This document shows positions 1 through 5,927 of a DNA stretch of 11,591 nt, one piece after another. The notes under the pieces were generated by a model. It did not search any database and was not told the DNA's origin. It saw only the letters and a list, made by a program, of their open reading frames with translations. The stretch is from JAWVZU01 sp033722075. Its GTDB lineage: Bacteria; Pseudomonadota; Gammaproteobacteria; Xanthomonadales; SZUA-38. Location of the stretch: positions 1 to 11,591 of the forward strand of contig JAWVZU010000117.1 of assembly GCA_033722075.1 (NCBI GenBank). Direction: 5' to 3'. Made by a program: the position numbers and the translations under genes. Position 1 is the stretch's first letter. Each line of letters starts with the position of its first letter.

Positions 1-683
1 CGAGAAAACGCCGCGAGGAAGCCTGGCTGCGGGCTGATGAACCGCTGGGCCGGGCCTACTGGGCGCACCATAACTCGGCGGCCAACTATGCGGTCGCCAA
101 CCGCCACACCATCGTGGACGGAATCCAGGACGCGTTGGAGGCAACCTTCGGTGTCCGCGGATCGGTCTGGTACGAGATCTCCCACAACCTGGTACAGCAG
201 GAGACCCTGGTGCTTCCGGACGGAACGACCCAGCGCGGGTTCGTCCACCGCAAGGGCGCCACCCGGGCCTTTCCGGCGGGTCACCCGGACCTGGTCGGCA
301 GCAAGTGGTCGGAAACGGGCCATCCCTGCCTCATCCCCGGCTCCATGCGCGACGGCGCGGCAATCATGTTCCCGGAGCAAGGCGCCTATCGCTCGGGTTG
401 CTCGGTGAATCACGGCGCCGGGCGTCGCATGTCGCGCAGCCAGGCCAAACGCGAGCTGCGCGACCGCCACGATGCCATCGACCGGGAGATGCGCGACGTC
501 ACCCGGACCCTCGGCGGCGTGCCGATCCGCGGGATTGCCGGCAACTGTCGACGTACCCCGCTTGACGAGTGCGGTCATGTCTACAAGGACCTGGACGGCG
601 TGCTGCGAGTTCTGGAGGACGAGGGCATCGCGCGCGTGGCGCACCGGCTCTATCCGGTGGCCAACATCAAGGGCGTGGATTGA
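1..683 (+). CDS. rtcB: RtcB-type RNA-splicing ligase, C-terminal part (5' end outside window)
   Basis: RtcB joins RNA 2',3'-cyclic-phosphate or 3'-phosphate ends to 5'-OH ends using GTP and Mn2+; in bacteria it acts in RNA repair in the cytoplasm. The frame is open from base 3 to a TGA at 681-683, giving 226 visible codons, roughly the C-terminal half of a 400-480 aa family member. Visible hallmarks (counted from base 3) are a helix with AANYAVANRH (26-35), a metal-type His in SHN (60-62), the HRKGATRA block (82-89), IPGSM (111-115), and NHGAGRRMSR (136-145). In the last block H137 matches the family's guanylylated histidine. The C-terminus keeps the YKDLDGVL and VANIKG family segments. No truncation or frameshift is visible in this part. 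A small membrane-protein gene follows after 7 bases. An ATG at 114 is internal to the domain and is not the true start. The archease partner and any rtcR regulator would lie outside the window. Confidence 0.95.
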   Translation, partial: RKRREEAWLRADEPLGRAYWAHHNSAANYAVANRHTIVDGIQDALEATFGVRGSVWYEISHNLVQQETLVLPDGTTQRGFVHRKGATRAFPAGHPDLVGSKWSETGHPCLIPGSMRDGAAIMFPEQGAYRSGCSVNHGAGRRMSRSQAKRELRDRHDAIDREMRDVTRTLGGVPIRGIAGNCRRTPLDECGHVYKDLDGVLRVLEDEGIARVAHRLYPVANIKGVD

Positions 684-690
684 TCGGCAT

Positions 691-1092
691 ATGCTGATCA
701 CCGCATTGGTCGCCTTCGTTCTGTTCGTGGGCGGATCACTCCTGGCCGGCGCGGATTTCCTTCTCTGGGTTCTTCCAGGTGGTCTCCCGCTGGGCAACCT
801 GCTGATGCCCTCGGGGATGTTGGCGGCCGCCGCCATTCCCCTGCTCGTGAAGCCCGGAGGCCGGCGCTTTCGAGCAGCGGCGTGGTTCGGTGTGGCCCTG
901 GCCGCGGTCTGGCTGCCCCTCGGCATTGCGTTGGCAGGAAACCCCGAACTCGACTTCATCAATCGTCCAGCCGGGTCTCTGGCCTTCCACAGCTATACGG
1001 TTGCGACGATGGCAGTGATTCTGGGGATGCTGCTGGTGACTTTCTTTCTGACCGTGCGTACGGCCATGGAGCTGTCCGAGTTCGACGAATAG
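691..1092 (+). CDS. Small four-helix membrane protein, unknown function
   Basis: This 133 aa protein is not recognised as a named family. It is strongly hydrophobic, with four probable transmembrane segments at about 3-27, 34-53, 62-83 and 99-123, a basic loop GGRRFR (56-61) between helices 2 and 3, and a short acidic tail ending in SEFDE. I chose the ATG at 691 because it opens the first hydrophobic helix and lies 7 bases after the rtcB stop. The same frame is open further upstream (an ATG at 472), but that part lies inside rtcB and reads as an Arg-rich shadow. The ribosome site is weak, which fits translation coupled to rtcB. The gene ends 11 bp from the convergent crotonase gene. Co-transcription with rtcB is inferred from spacing; a shared function is not shown. 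Confidence 0.75.
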   Translation: MLITALVAFVLFVGGSLLAGADFLLWVLPGGLPLGNLLMPSGMLAAAAIPLLVKPGGRRFRAAAWFGVALAAVWLPLGIALAGNPELDFINRPAGSLAFHSYTVATMAVILGMLLVTFFLTVRTAMELSEFDE

Positions 1093-1103
1093 GTCGGCAT
1101 GCG

Positions 1104-1835
1104 TCAGGATCCCGTTCTCGATCCTGCCGCCGCCCGGATTCCCATCAGGATCGCATCCAACAGGTCCAGCGCAATGCTGAAGCGGATCTTCCGGATCAGA
1201 AGACCGCGAATGCGTCGCTTGGAAGCGGCGTGCGCAGGCATGTCCAGCTCCTTGAACTGCCTTGCGCGCTCCTCGGCTCGTTCCATCAACTCGGCCGGGT
1301 CGACGAGTTCGTCGAAGAACCCGGCCCGCAGCGCTTCATCCACGTGGAAGTAATTGGACAGGGTCACGGCGCGCTGGTAGGCCGACGGGCTGAGCCGGTG
1401 CTTCAACATGGCCGCCGCCACCCGCGGCATGGTCAGGCCAAGGGCGACCTCGTTGGCCGAGATCTTGAAGTCGCCGCGACTGCCGATCACGTGATCCGCT
1501 GACAGCATTAGGAACACGCCCATGGCCAGCACATGGCCGTTGCAGGCGGCCACCACGGGGTAGGGATAGGCCATCACCCGGGCGGTCAACGCATAGCCCA
1601 TCCGCAGCATGCGCAGCGCCTTCGGCCCACCGGATCGCATGACCTTGAGGTCGAAGCCGGCCGAGAACACGTCCTCGCGTCCGGTGAGAATCAGGACCGC
1701 GTGATCGGACTCCGCGCGGTCCAGCGCGGCATAGAGCTCGGCGAAGACCTCCGGCGAGAGGGCATTGCGCTTGCCGTCGTCGATGCGGATCGTGGCTATC
1801 TGGTCTTTGAGGTTGTAGAGAACTGAACCGCCCAT
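1104..1835 (-). CDS. Crotonase-superfamily protein (enoyl-CoA hydratase/isomerase-like)
   Basis: This 243 aa protein has the crotonase fold, a cytoplasmic fold that acts on acyl-CoA thioesters by stabilising an enolate in an oxyanion hole. Visible blocks are IDDGKRNALSP (18-28), the first oxyanion loop FSAGFDLK (57-64), the second region CNGHVLAMG (98-106) running to SAD (112-114), and NEVALGLTMP (128-137). Of the two catalytic glutamates of rat enoyl-CoA hydratase, the second (E164) has a likely counterpart in E129. The E144 position is hydrophobic (V107/F108), so hydratase activity is doubtful and an isomerase or other thioester role is more likely. The overall pattern resembles the short crotonase subgroup with GFDLKVM and LSAD motifs. 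I chose the start at 1835 because AGGCGG (1842-1847) sits 6 bases upstream. Two in-frame ATGs at 1868 and 1865 lack a good ribosome site and overlap a -10-like TATGAT. It is divergent from the serine hydrolase. The substrate is unknown. Confidence 0.87.
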   Translation of the reverse strand: MGGSVLYNLKDQIATIRIDDGKRNALSPEVFAELYAALDRAESDHAVLILTGREDVFSAGFDLKVMRSGGPKALRMLRMGYALTARVMAYPYPVVAACNGHVLAMGVFLMLSADHVIGSRGDFKISANEVALGLTMPRVAAAMLKHRLSPSAYQRAVTLSNYFHVDEALRAGFFDELVDPAELMERAEERARQFKELDMPAHAASKRRIRGLLIRKIRFSIALDLLDAILMGIRAAAGSRTGS

Positions 1836-1841
1836 GTGGTG

Positions 1842-1847
1842 CCGCCT
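1842..1847 (-). promoter_or_regulatory. Ribosome binding site deciding the crotonase start
   Basis: AGGCGG on the minus strand lies 6 bases before the ATG at 1835. It favours that start over the in-frame ATGs at 1868 and 1865. Confidence 0.55.
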
Positions 1848-1863
1848 GCAAGACTCCTCTCGC

Positions 1864-1869
1864 ATCATA
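1864..1869 (-). promoter_or_regulatory. Possible -10 box (TATGAT) for the crotonase gene
   Basis: TATGAT on the minus strand matches five of six bases of TATAAT. It would place the transcript start near 1857, giving a leader of about 20 bases before the ATG at 1835. No good -35 hexamer is visible 16-18 bases upstream, so this is tentative. Confidence 0.3.
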
Positions 1870-1897
1870 GCGCGGGCTTGACCTGGTCGCTTTCTTC

Positions 1898-1925
1898 TTC
1901 ACCTACAAGTGTAGTAGGCTACTCT
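1898..1925 (+). promoter_or_regulatory. Possible promoter of the serine hydrolase gene
   Basis: TTCACC (1898-1903) and TACTCT (1920-1925) are separated by 16 bases and could be degenerate -35 and -10 boxes. The stretch is more AT-rich than its surroundings. If real, the first operator dyad lies inside the spacer and touches the -35, and the second lies just downstream of the -10, a layout suited to repression. The box matches themselves are poor. Confidence 0.3.
1903..1914 (+). promoter_or_regulatory. BlaI/MecI/CopY-type operator dyad 1 (CTACA-AG-TGTAG)
   Basis: This is a perfect 5+5 bp inverted repeat with a 2-base spacer. It contains the TACAnnTGTA core recognised by BlaI, MecI and CopY winged-helix repressors. 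It lies 41 bases upstream of a serine hydrolase start codon. Identity and symmetry are seen directly; the cognate repressor is inferred and no such gene is in the window. Confidence 0.65.
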
Positions 1926-1928
1926 TTA

Positions 1929-1940
1929 CTACAGTTGTAG
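1929..1940 (+). promoter_or_regulatory. BlaI/MecI/CopY-type operator dyad 2 (CTACA-GT-TGTAG)
   Basis: This is a second perfect dyad with the same arms and a 2-base spacer. Its centre is 26 bp downstream of dyad 1, and it ends 15 bases before the serine hydrolase ATG. Two copies of the same arms in one short gap make chance unlikely. Bound repressor would overlap the transcript start and leader of the hydrolase. Confidence 0.65.
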
Positions 1941-1944
1941 AAAT

Positions 1945-1948
1945 GGAG
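1945..1948 (+). promoter_or_regulatory. Ribosome binding site of the serine hydrolase gene
   Basis: GGAG lies 7 bases before the ATG at 1956 and supports that start, which also opens directly into a signal peptide. Confidence 0.7.
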
Positions 1949-1955
1949 ATCACTG

Positions 1956-3020
1956 ATGCCGAGATGGTTAGCACTCCTGGTGCTTTTCGTGCCCTCCCAG
2001 CTGTTGGCGCAGGACTGGGAATCGCTGAGAGATTCGTTGGCAAAACGCGTGGAGGCCGGCGATCCGGGCTTCGCCGTCCTGGTCCTGGAGAGGGGTCAGA
2101 CTGTGTTCGCCGCGAGTCATGGAATGGCCGATCTGGAAGCAGGTCGCGCGATTACCGGCGAAACACCGTTCTACATCGCATCGTTGGGAAAAACCCTGAC
2201 CGCGCTGGCCATCATGCAGCTCGCCGAAGCCGGCAAGCTCCAGTTGGACCAGCGCATCTCCAGCTTTGTGCCGGAACTACCGTCCTGGCTGGCGCCGGTC
2301 CGCATTGATCGGGCCCTGACCCACACCTCGGGAATGCCGGACTATCCCGAGGAATTGGCCGGCGAGACTTCCTGTCTGGACAACGACGATGTGATCGAAT
2401 GGCTCAAGGCGCCGCGCGAGCCGCCATCGGGCGGTAAGAAAACGGTCTATTCGAATGCCGCGTACGTGCTTCTCGCCGAAGTCGTTGAAGTCGCCTCCGG
2501 TCTTTCCTACCCGGATTACCTGCACCAGCGCATCTTCGAGCCGGCGGCGATGCGCACGGCCCGGGTCGTTCGCTCACCGGCGGAACGTCCGGCCGAAGCT
2601 GCCATCGGCTACCGGCGGGGCGAGGAAGGCTGGGCAGTCGACGATTATCAACAATGCACACTCGGTCCCGGCGGGCTCTACGCCAGTGTCGCGGACCTCG
2701 CCGCCTTCGATCGGGCCTTGAGAGAAGGGCGTCTGCTTGGACCGGAGGCAATGAGCCGTCTTTACACCCCGGCCACGCTGGCTGACGGCTCATCCACCGC
2801 CTTCTCCCCGGGATGGATCTCCGGCGAGATCCGGGCCGGCGAACTCGTCGGGCTCGAAGTAAGACAGGCCTTTGGAAACCTCGCCGGTTTCCACGCGGCG
2901 CTTCGCCGTTTCGTGAATCCCGCGGTCACGATCATCTGGCTGTCCAACCGGGGGGAGGCGCTGTTTGACGCGGGCATAGAAACGGCAGCCATAGAGGCCG
3001 GCTTGTTGCCCACGCGCTGA
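1956..3020 (+). CDS. Secreted serine hydrolase, beta-lactamase/class C-like (S12, PF00144 type)
   Basis: This is a 354 aa protein with a hydrophobic signal peptide (about 1-19, probable cut after LLAQ), so it should be periplasmic or exported. The serine beta-lactamase/DD-peptidase fold is shown by SLGK (76-79; S76 nucleophile, K79 base), the HTSG block (123-126), YSN (165-167; Y165 general base) and GPGGLYASVADLAAF (237-251). The third active-site motif, KTG or HxG in classical members, is not evident: the matching place reads FGN at 306-308, just before LAGF. S12 relatives include class C beta-lactamases, D-Ala carboxypeptidases, esterases and D-aminopeptidases, so the substrate is open. 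The start has GGAG 7 bases upstream. Two BlaI-type operator dyads precede the gene, suggesting control by a penicillin-sensing or related BlaI/BlaR1 pair encoded elsewhere. It is convergent with the dehalogenase gene. Confidence 0.92.
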   Translation: MPRWLALLVLFVPSQLLAQDWESLRDSLAKRVEAGDPGFAVLVLERGQTVFAASHGMADLEAGRAITGETPFYIASLGKTLTALAIMQLAEAGKLQLDQRISSFVPELPSWLAPVRIDRALTHTSGMPDYPEELAGETSCLDNDDVIEWLKAPREPPSGGKKTVYSNAAYVLLAEVVEVASGLSYPDYLHQRIFEPAAMRTARVVRSPAERPAEAAIGYRRGEEGWAVDDYQQCTLGPGGLYASVADLAAFDRALREGRLLGPEAMSRLYTPATLADGSSTAFSPGWISGEIRAGELVGLEVRQAFGNLAGFHAALRRFVNPAVTIIWLSNRGEALFDAGIETAAIEAGLLPTR

Positions 3021-3049
3021 AAGGCCTCATGGTCTGTGGCGCAAGCAAG

Positions 3050-3077
3050 CCTGGCCGGCGAATGTGGACCGACCAGG
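3050..3077 (-). terminator. Stem-loop in a convergent gap, possible terminator
   Basis: The arms at 3050-3058 and 3069-3077 form a 9 bp stem with a 10-base loop when read on the minus strand, counting one G-U pair. On the plus strand the same place gives a C-A mismatch. It lies between the ends of the serine hydrolase (3020) and dehalogenase (3085) genes. It has no clear U-tract, only CTTGCTT after the stem on the minus strand, so an intrinsic terminator is only possible. Confidence 0.35.
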
Positions 3078-3084
3078 GAGCGCC

Positions 3085-3984
3085 TCAGCCGGCGGCGAAT
3101 TTCGCGATGATGTCGACCAGCTCGTCCGGAGCATCTTCCTGGATGAAGTGTCCGGCATCGGCAATGCGCCGATGCGGCTGTCCGGCAGCGCCGGCGACCA
3201 TCTTCTGCAGGACGGTGTCGACGTGGCCCAGCACCGGGTCTTCTTCCCCGAATACGGTCAGGAAAGGCCTGTCGAACTCGGCGAGCGCCTTGGCCGCGCG
3301 GCGGTTCTCTTCGACCGACGGATGATCGGGCGAAATGGGTACGAGCGTCGGAAAGACATGCGGACCGGCCTTGTAGCTCTCGTCGGGAAAAGGCGCGTCG
3401 TAGGCGGCCACTTCCGCCGGCGACAGGTCGCGCTTCGAGCCGCCCTGAACCACGCCGCCGCAATGCATCATGGGCCGATCCTGGGAAAACGCCAGCCAGC
3501 GTCGGAAGCCCTCGCCGGGATCATGACCCAGCGGCAAGATCGTGTTGGAGGCGACCACGCGGGCGAAGCGCTCCGGTATGGCAGCTACAAGGCGCAGGCC
3601 GATCAACCCGCCCCAGTCCTGACAGAACAACGTGATCTCCTCGAGCTCCCGGGCCACGAGCCAATCGCTCATCCAGCGGACATGACGCTCGTAGGTGTAA
3701 TCGCTGCGGGCCGGGAGTTTGTCAGAGCGGCCAAAGCCCACCAGGTCCGGGACGACGGCACGAAATCCAAGTTCGACGAGGCCACGGATCATGTGCCGGT
3801 ACAGGTAGGCCCAGGTGGGTTCTCCGTGAAGCAAAAGCACGACCGTGCCCTCCGCGGGACCCTCATCGACGTGGTGGATCCGGAGGGGCGTCCCCGCGTG
3901 ATCGATTGACGAGTAATGAGGTTGAAACGGGAAGTCAGGCAGATCGGCAAAGCGATCGTCTGCGGTGCGAAGAACCTGCGGCAT
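3085..3984 (-). CDS. Haloalkane dehalogenase-like alpha/beta hydrolase (DhlA-type subfamily)
   Basis: This 299 aa cytoplasmic alpha/beta hydrolase resembles subfamily I haloalkane dehalogenases, which cleave carbon-halogen bonds by an Asp nucleophile to give an alcohol and halide. Visible signatures are HGEPTWAYLYRHM (53-65), with the oxyanion/halide region after strand 3; PDLVGFGRSDK (79-89); FCQDWGG (120-126), where D123 is the nucleophile and W124 the first halide-binding Trp; a cap-domain Trp at 163 as candidate second halide ligand; D249 in FGEEDP as probable acid; and H279 in AGHFIQED as the base. An Asp rather than Ser at the nucleophile plus an adjacent Trp separates it from esterases and supports dehalogenase over epoxide hydrolase, though the natural substrate is unknown. 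Length fits the family (about 300 aa). The ATG at 3984 is preferred over an in-frame start at 4014 because AAGG lies 7 bases upstream. Confidence 0.87.
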   Translation of the reverse strand: MPQVLRTADDRFADLPDFPFQPHYSSIDHAGTPLRIHHVDEGPAEGTVVLLLHGEPTWAYLYRHMIRGLVELGFRAVVPDLVGFGRSDKLPARSDYTYERHVRWMSDWLVARELEEITLFCQDWGGLIGLRLVAAIPERFARVVASNTILPLGHDPGEGFRRWLAFSQDRPMMHCGGVVQGGSKRDLSPAEVAAYDAPFPDESYKAGPHVFPTLVPISPDHPSVEENRRAAKALAEFDRPFLTVFGEEDPVLGHVDTVLQKMVAGAAGQPHRRIADAGHFIQEDAPDELVDIIAKFAAG

Positions 3985-4021
3985 GGTTTTACCTTTTCTG
4001 GTCAGCGGGCCCAAGCTTAAA

Positions 4022-4035
4022 CGACAATCCTGTCG
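4022..4035. promoter_or_regulatory. Short palindrome CGACA-N4-TGTCG in a divergent gap
   Basis: This perfect 5+5 bp inverted repeat with a 4-base spacer lies between the divergent starts of the dehalogenase (3984) and the membrane protein (4092). It could be an operator for either gene. The single copy and short arms make chance a real possibility. Confidence 0.25.
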
Positions 4036-4091
4036 AATGACGCCGGGGACCTGCTATGGTGCCCGTGGCTCAACGGATTGGGACCGAGAAA

Positions 4092-4628
4092 ATGGACATC
4101 GCAAATCTTGTGCTGGGTGCCGTCGTTCTGTTCTTAGGACGAAGACTGTTCTGGCTGTTCGTCGGGATCGCCGGTTTCCTGTTCGGCATGGAGTTCGGGC
4201 CGCAGGTAATCCAGCCCGCGTCGCAAGCCGTGTTGATCGGGGTCGCCGTAGCCGCGGGAGTTCTCGGCGCGCTGCTGGCCATCTTTGCGCAGAAGGTGGC
4301 CTTTGCCCTGGGCGGATTCTTTGCGGCCAGCTATTTTGCGACCGAGATGCTCCCGGCTAGCGCGACCCAACCCGAATTCATTGCGCTGGGCGCGGGCGTC
4401 GTCGGGGCGGTGCTAGCGCTGGCAATGATGGACTGGGGTCTGATCGTGCTGTCCGCGCTGGTTGGAACACGGGCGGTCAGCGCGGAGCTCACCGCCCTCT
4501 TTGGCTGGAGCACCCTGTTCCAGATCATGAGCGTGGTCATCCTGTTTTTCATGGGGGTCCTGGTCCAGGGGGCGATGCTGTCCAGCACCAAAGCGCGGGA
4601 ACAGATGAAGCGCCGCCGCGCCGAGTAG
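4092..4628 (+). CDS. Polytopic inner-membrane protein, DUF4203/TMEM198-like, unknown function
   Basis: This 178 aa protein is almost entirely hydrophobic, with about six or seven membrane segments (near 5-16, 18-36, 46-66, 68-85, 95-112, 114-133 and 142-162) and a basic tail KAREQMKRRRAE that should face the cytoplasm. The opening pattern, a first helix followed by GRRLFWLFVGIAGFLFG, and the Gly/Ala-rich helices resemble DUF4203-type membrane proteins; this is a resemblance seen by eye. The ATG at 4092 is chosen because it opens the first helix and has GGGA 8 bases upstream. An in-frame ATG at 4056, with GGGGA 6 bases upstream, is a possible alternative that would add 12 residues. It is divergent from the dehalogenase gene and ends 12 bp from the convergent amidohydrolase gene. 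No enzymatic motif is visible. Confidence 0.78.
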   Translation: MDIANLVLGAVVLFLGRRLFWLFVGIAGFLFGMEFGPQVIQPASQAVLIGVAVAAGVLGALLAIFAQKVAFALGGFFAASYFATEMLPASATQPEFIALGAGVVGAVLALAMMDWGLIVLSALVGTRAVSAELTALFGWSTLFQIMSVVILFFMGVLVQGAMLSSTKAREQMKRRRAE

Positions 4629-4640
4629 TCCGAAATGGGG

Positions 4641-5927
4641 TTATGGTGACAGGATTACGTCGCCGCCTTTCATGACAAACCTGACCTCCTCGACCGTTCG
4701 GATGTCCTCCAGCGGATTGCCGTCGACGGCAACAATGTCGGCCAGCATGCCGGGATTGAGCTGGCCGCGGTCATCGACGCCGAGCAGATCAGCCGCGTTG
4801 ATCGTTGCGCTGCGCAGCGCCTGCAGCGGCGTCATGCCGCGACGGACCATGGCGTGGAACTCGAGGCGGGCATCGCGGTGCGGCATCACTCCCGCATCGC
4901 TTCCCAGGGCGATATTGATGCCTTCGTCCAGCGCCAGGCGGAAGCTGTTTTCCACGTGTGGCTTCAGGAATTCGTTCTTCTCCACCGTCCACTGGGGCGT
5001 ATCGGGCGGCAGCGGCAGGTCGTTGAGGTGAATCGTCGGGACGTAATAGGTCCCGCGTTTCTTCATCTCGCGGATGATCTCCGGGGTGAGCATGGAGCCG
5101 TGCTCGATCGAGGCGACGCCCGCCTTCACCGCTGCCAGGATGCCCTCACTGCCGTGGGCGTGGGCCATGACCTTAAGTCCGTGGCGGCCGGCTTCCTCGA
5201 CGATGGTCTGCAGTTCCTCATCCGAGTATTGCTGAGCCCCGGGACTGTCGCCCTTGGAGAACACCCCGGCCGTGGCGCAAACCTTGATGACCTTGACCCC
5301 GTGCTTGGCCTGGTAGCGGATGGCCTTGAGGATTTCGGCCTTGCCGTCGGCAATGCCCTGCTTGGGGCCGATCTCCATGATGCCCGGCGCGAAGCCGGTG
5401 ACATCACAGTGACCCCCGGTTATCGACAGGTAGTGACCTGAGGGGAACATCCGTGGTCCGGTGATGCCGCCCTTGTCGATGGCGCGCATGAGAGCGACAT
5501 CGGGGAAACCGGGCCAGGCGCCCGCGTCGCGTACGGTCGTGAATCCTGCCAGCAGCATGTCGCGACCGAACTCCGCCCCGTGCAGGGCCCAGTCGGCCGG
5601 CGTCTCCATCACCGCAGCCGTGGTCCAGTGATCGCCGGTGAAGAAATCCAGGGTGACATGGCTGTGCATGTCCATGAACCCGGGCAGCAGGGTGCGATCG
5701 CCGAGATCCCAGACCGGCAGGTCTTCCGGCACCACCTCGGGATTGATCGCGTCGATGCGGCCGTTGCGCTCCAAGATGACGGCCGGGCTCACGATCTCGC
5801 CGCTCGCGACGTCCACCATGCGGTCGGCCTTGATGACCGAATCGGCCAACGCGGAAAACGAACACAGAACCGCGACCAGTGCCGCCATCGGGAATCCTGG
5901 TTTCATCGGCCGCGTCTCTCGTTTCAT
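4641..5927 (-). CDS. Secreted metal-dependent amidohydrolase (imidazolonepropionase/prolidase-like)
   Basis: This 428 aa protein belongs to the amidohydrolase superfamily, in which a mono- or binuclear metal centre in a TIM barrel hydrolyses amide or related bonds. Seen in order: a basic N-terminus and hydrophobic signal sequence (about 1-28), a small beta-sandwich part, HxH in FMDMHSH (H88, H90), the candidate carboxylated Lys in VKVIKV (K215), HAH (H256, H258), IEHG (H276), the catalytic Asp in GSDAG (D344), and the closing sandwich segment with NPGMLADIVAVDGNP. Relatives of this type (COG1228-like) include Xaa-Pro/Xaa-Arg dipeptidases, so a periplasmic peptidase is plausible but unproven. 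The start at 5927 is well supported: GGAG lies 7 bases upstream and its ATG overlaps the manB stop as ATGA, implying coupled translation. A later ATG (5906) would shorten the signal peptide n-region. Confidence 0.9.
   Translation of the reverse strand: MKRETRPMKPGFPMAALVAVLCSFSALADSVIKADRMVDVASGEIVSPAVILERNGRIDAINPEVVPEDLPVWDLGDRTLLPGFMDMHSHVTLDFFTGDHWTTAAVMETPADWALHGAEFGRDMLLAGFTTVRDAGAWPGFPDVALMRAIDKGGITGPRMFPSGHYLSITGGHCDVTGFAPGIMEIGPKQGIADGKAEILKAIRYQAKHGVKVIKVCATAGVFSKGDSPGAQQYSDEELQTIVEEAGRHGLKVMAHAHGSEGILAAVKAGVASIEHGSMLTPEIIREMKKRGTYYVPTIHLNDLPLPPDTPQWTVEKNEFLKPHVENSFRLALDEGINIALGSDAGVMPHRDARLEFHAMVRRGMTPLQALRSATINAADLLGVDDRGQLNPGMLADIVAVDGNPLEDIRTVEEVRFVMKGGDVILSP

Noticed and set aside
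1105..1126. Inverted repeat CAGGATC/GATCCTG at the end of the crotonase gene as a terminator
   Set aside because: The stem is only 7 bp, overlaps the crotonase coding end, and has no T-tract on either strand.
1863..1868. Upstream ATGATG as crotonase start
   Set aside because: No ribosome site precedes it, it overlaps a -10-like box, and the extra 11 residues do not resemble the family N-terminus; the ATG at 1835 has AGGCGG at good distance.
3064..3909. 281 aa open frame on the plus strand opposite the dehalogenase
   Set aside because: Antisense to a gene with a complete catalytic set; the translation shows no domain.
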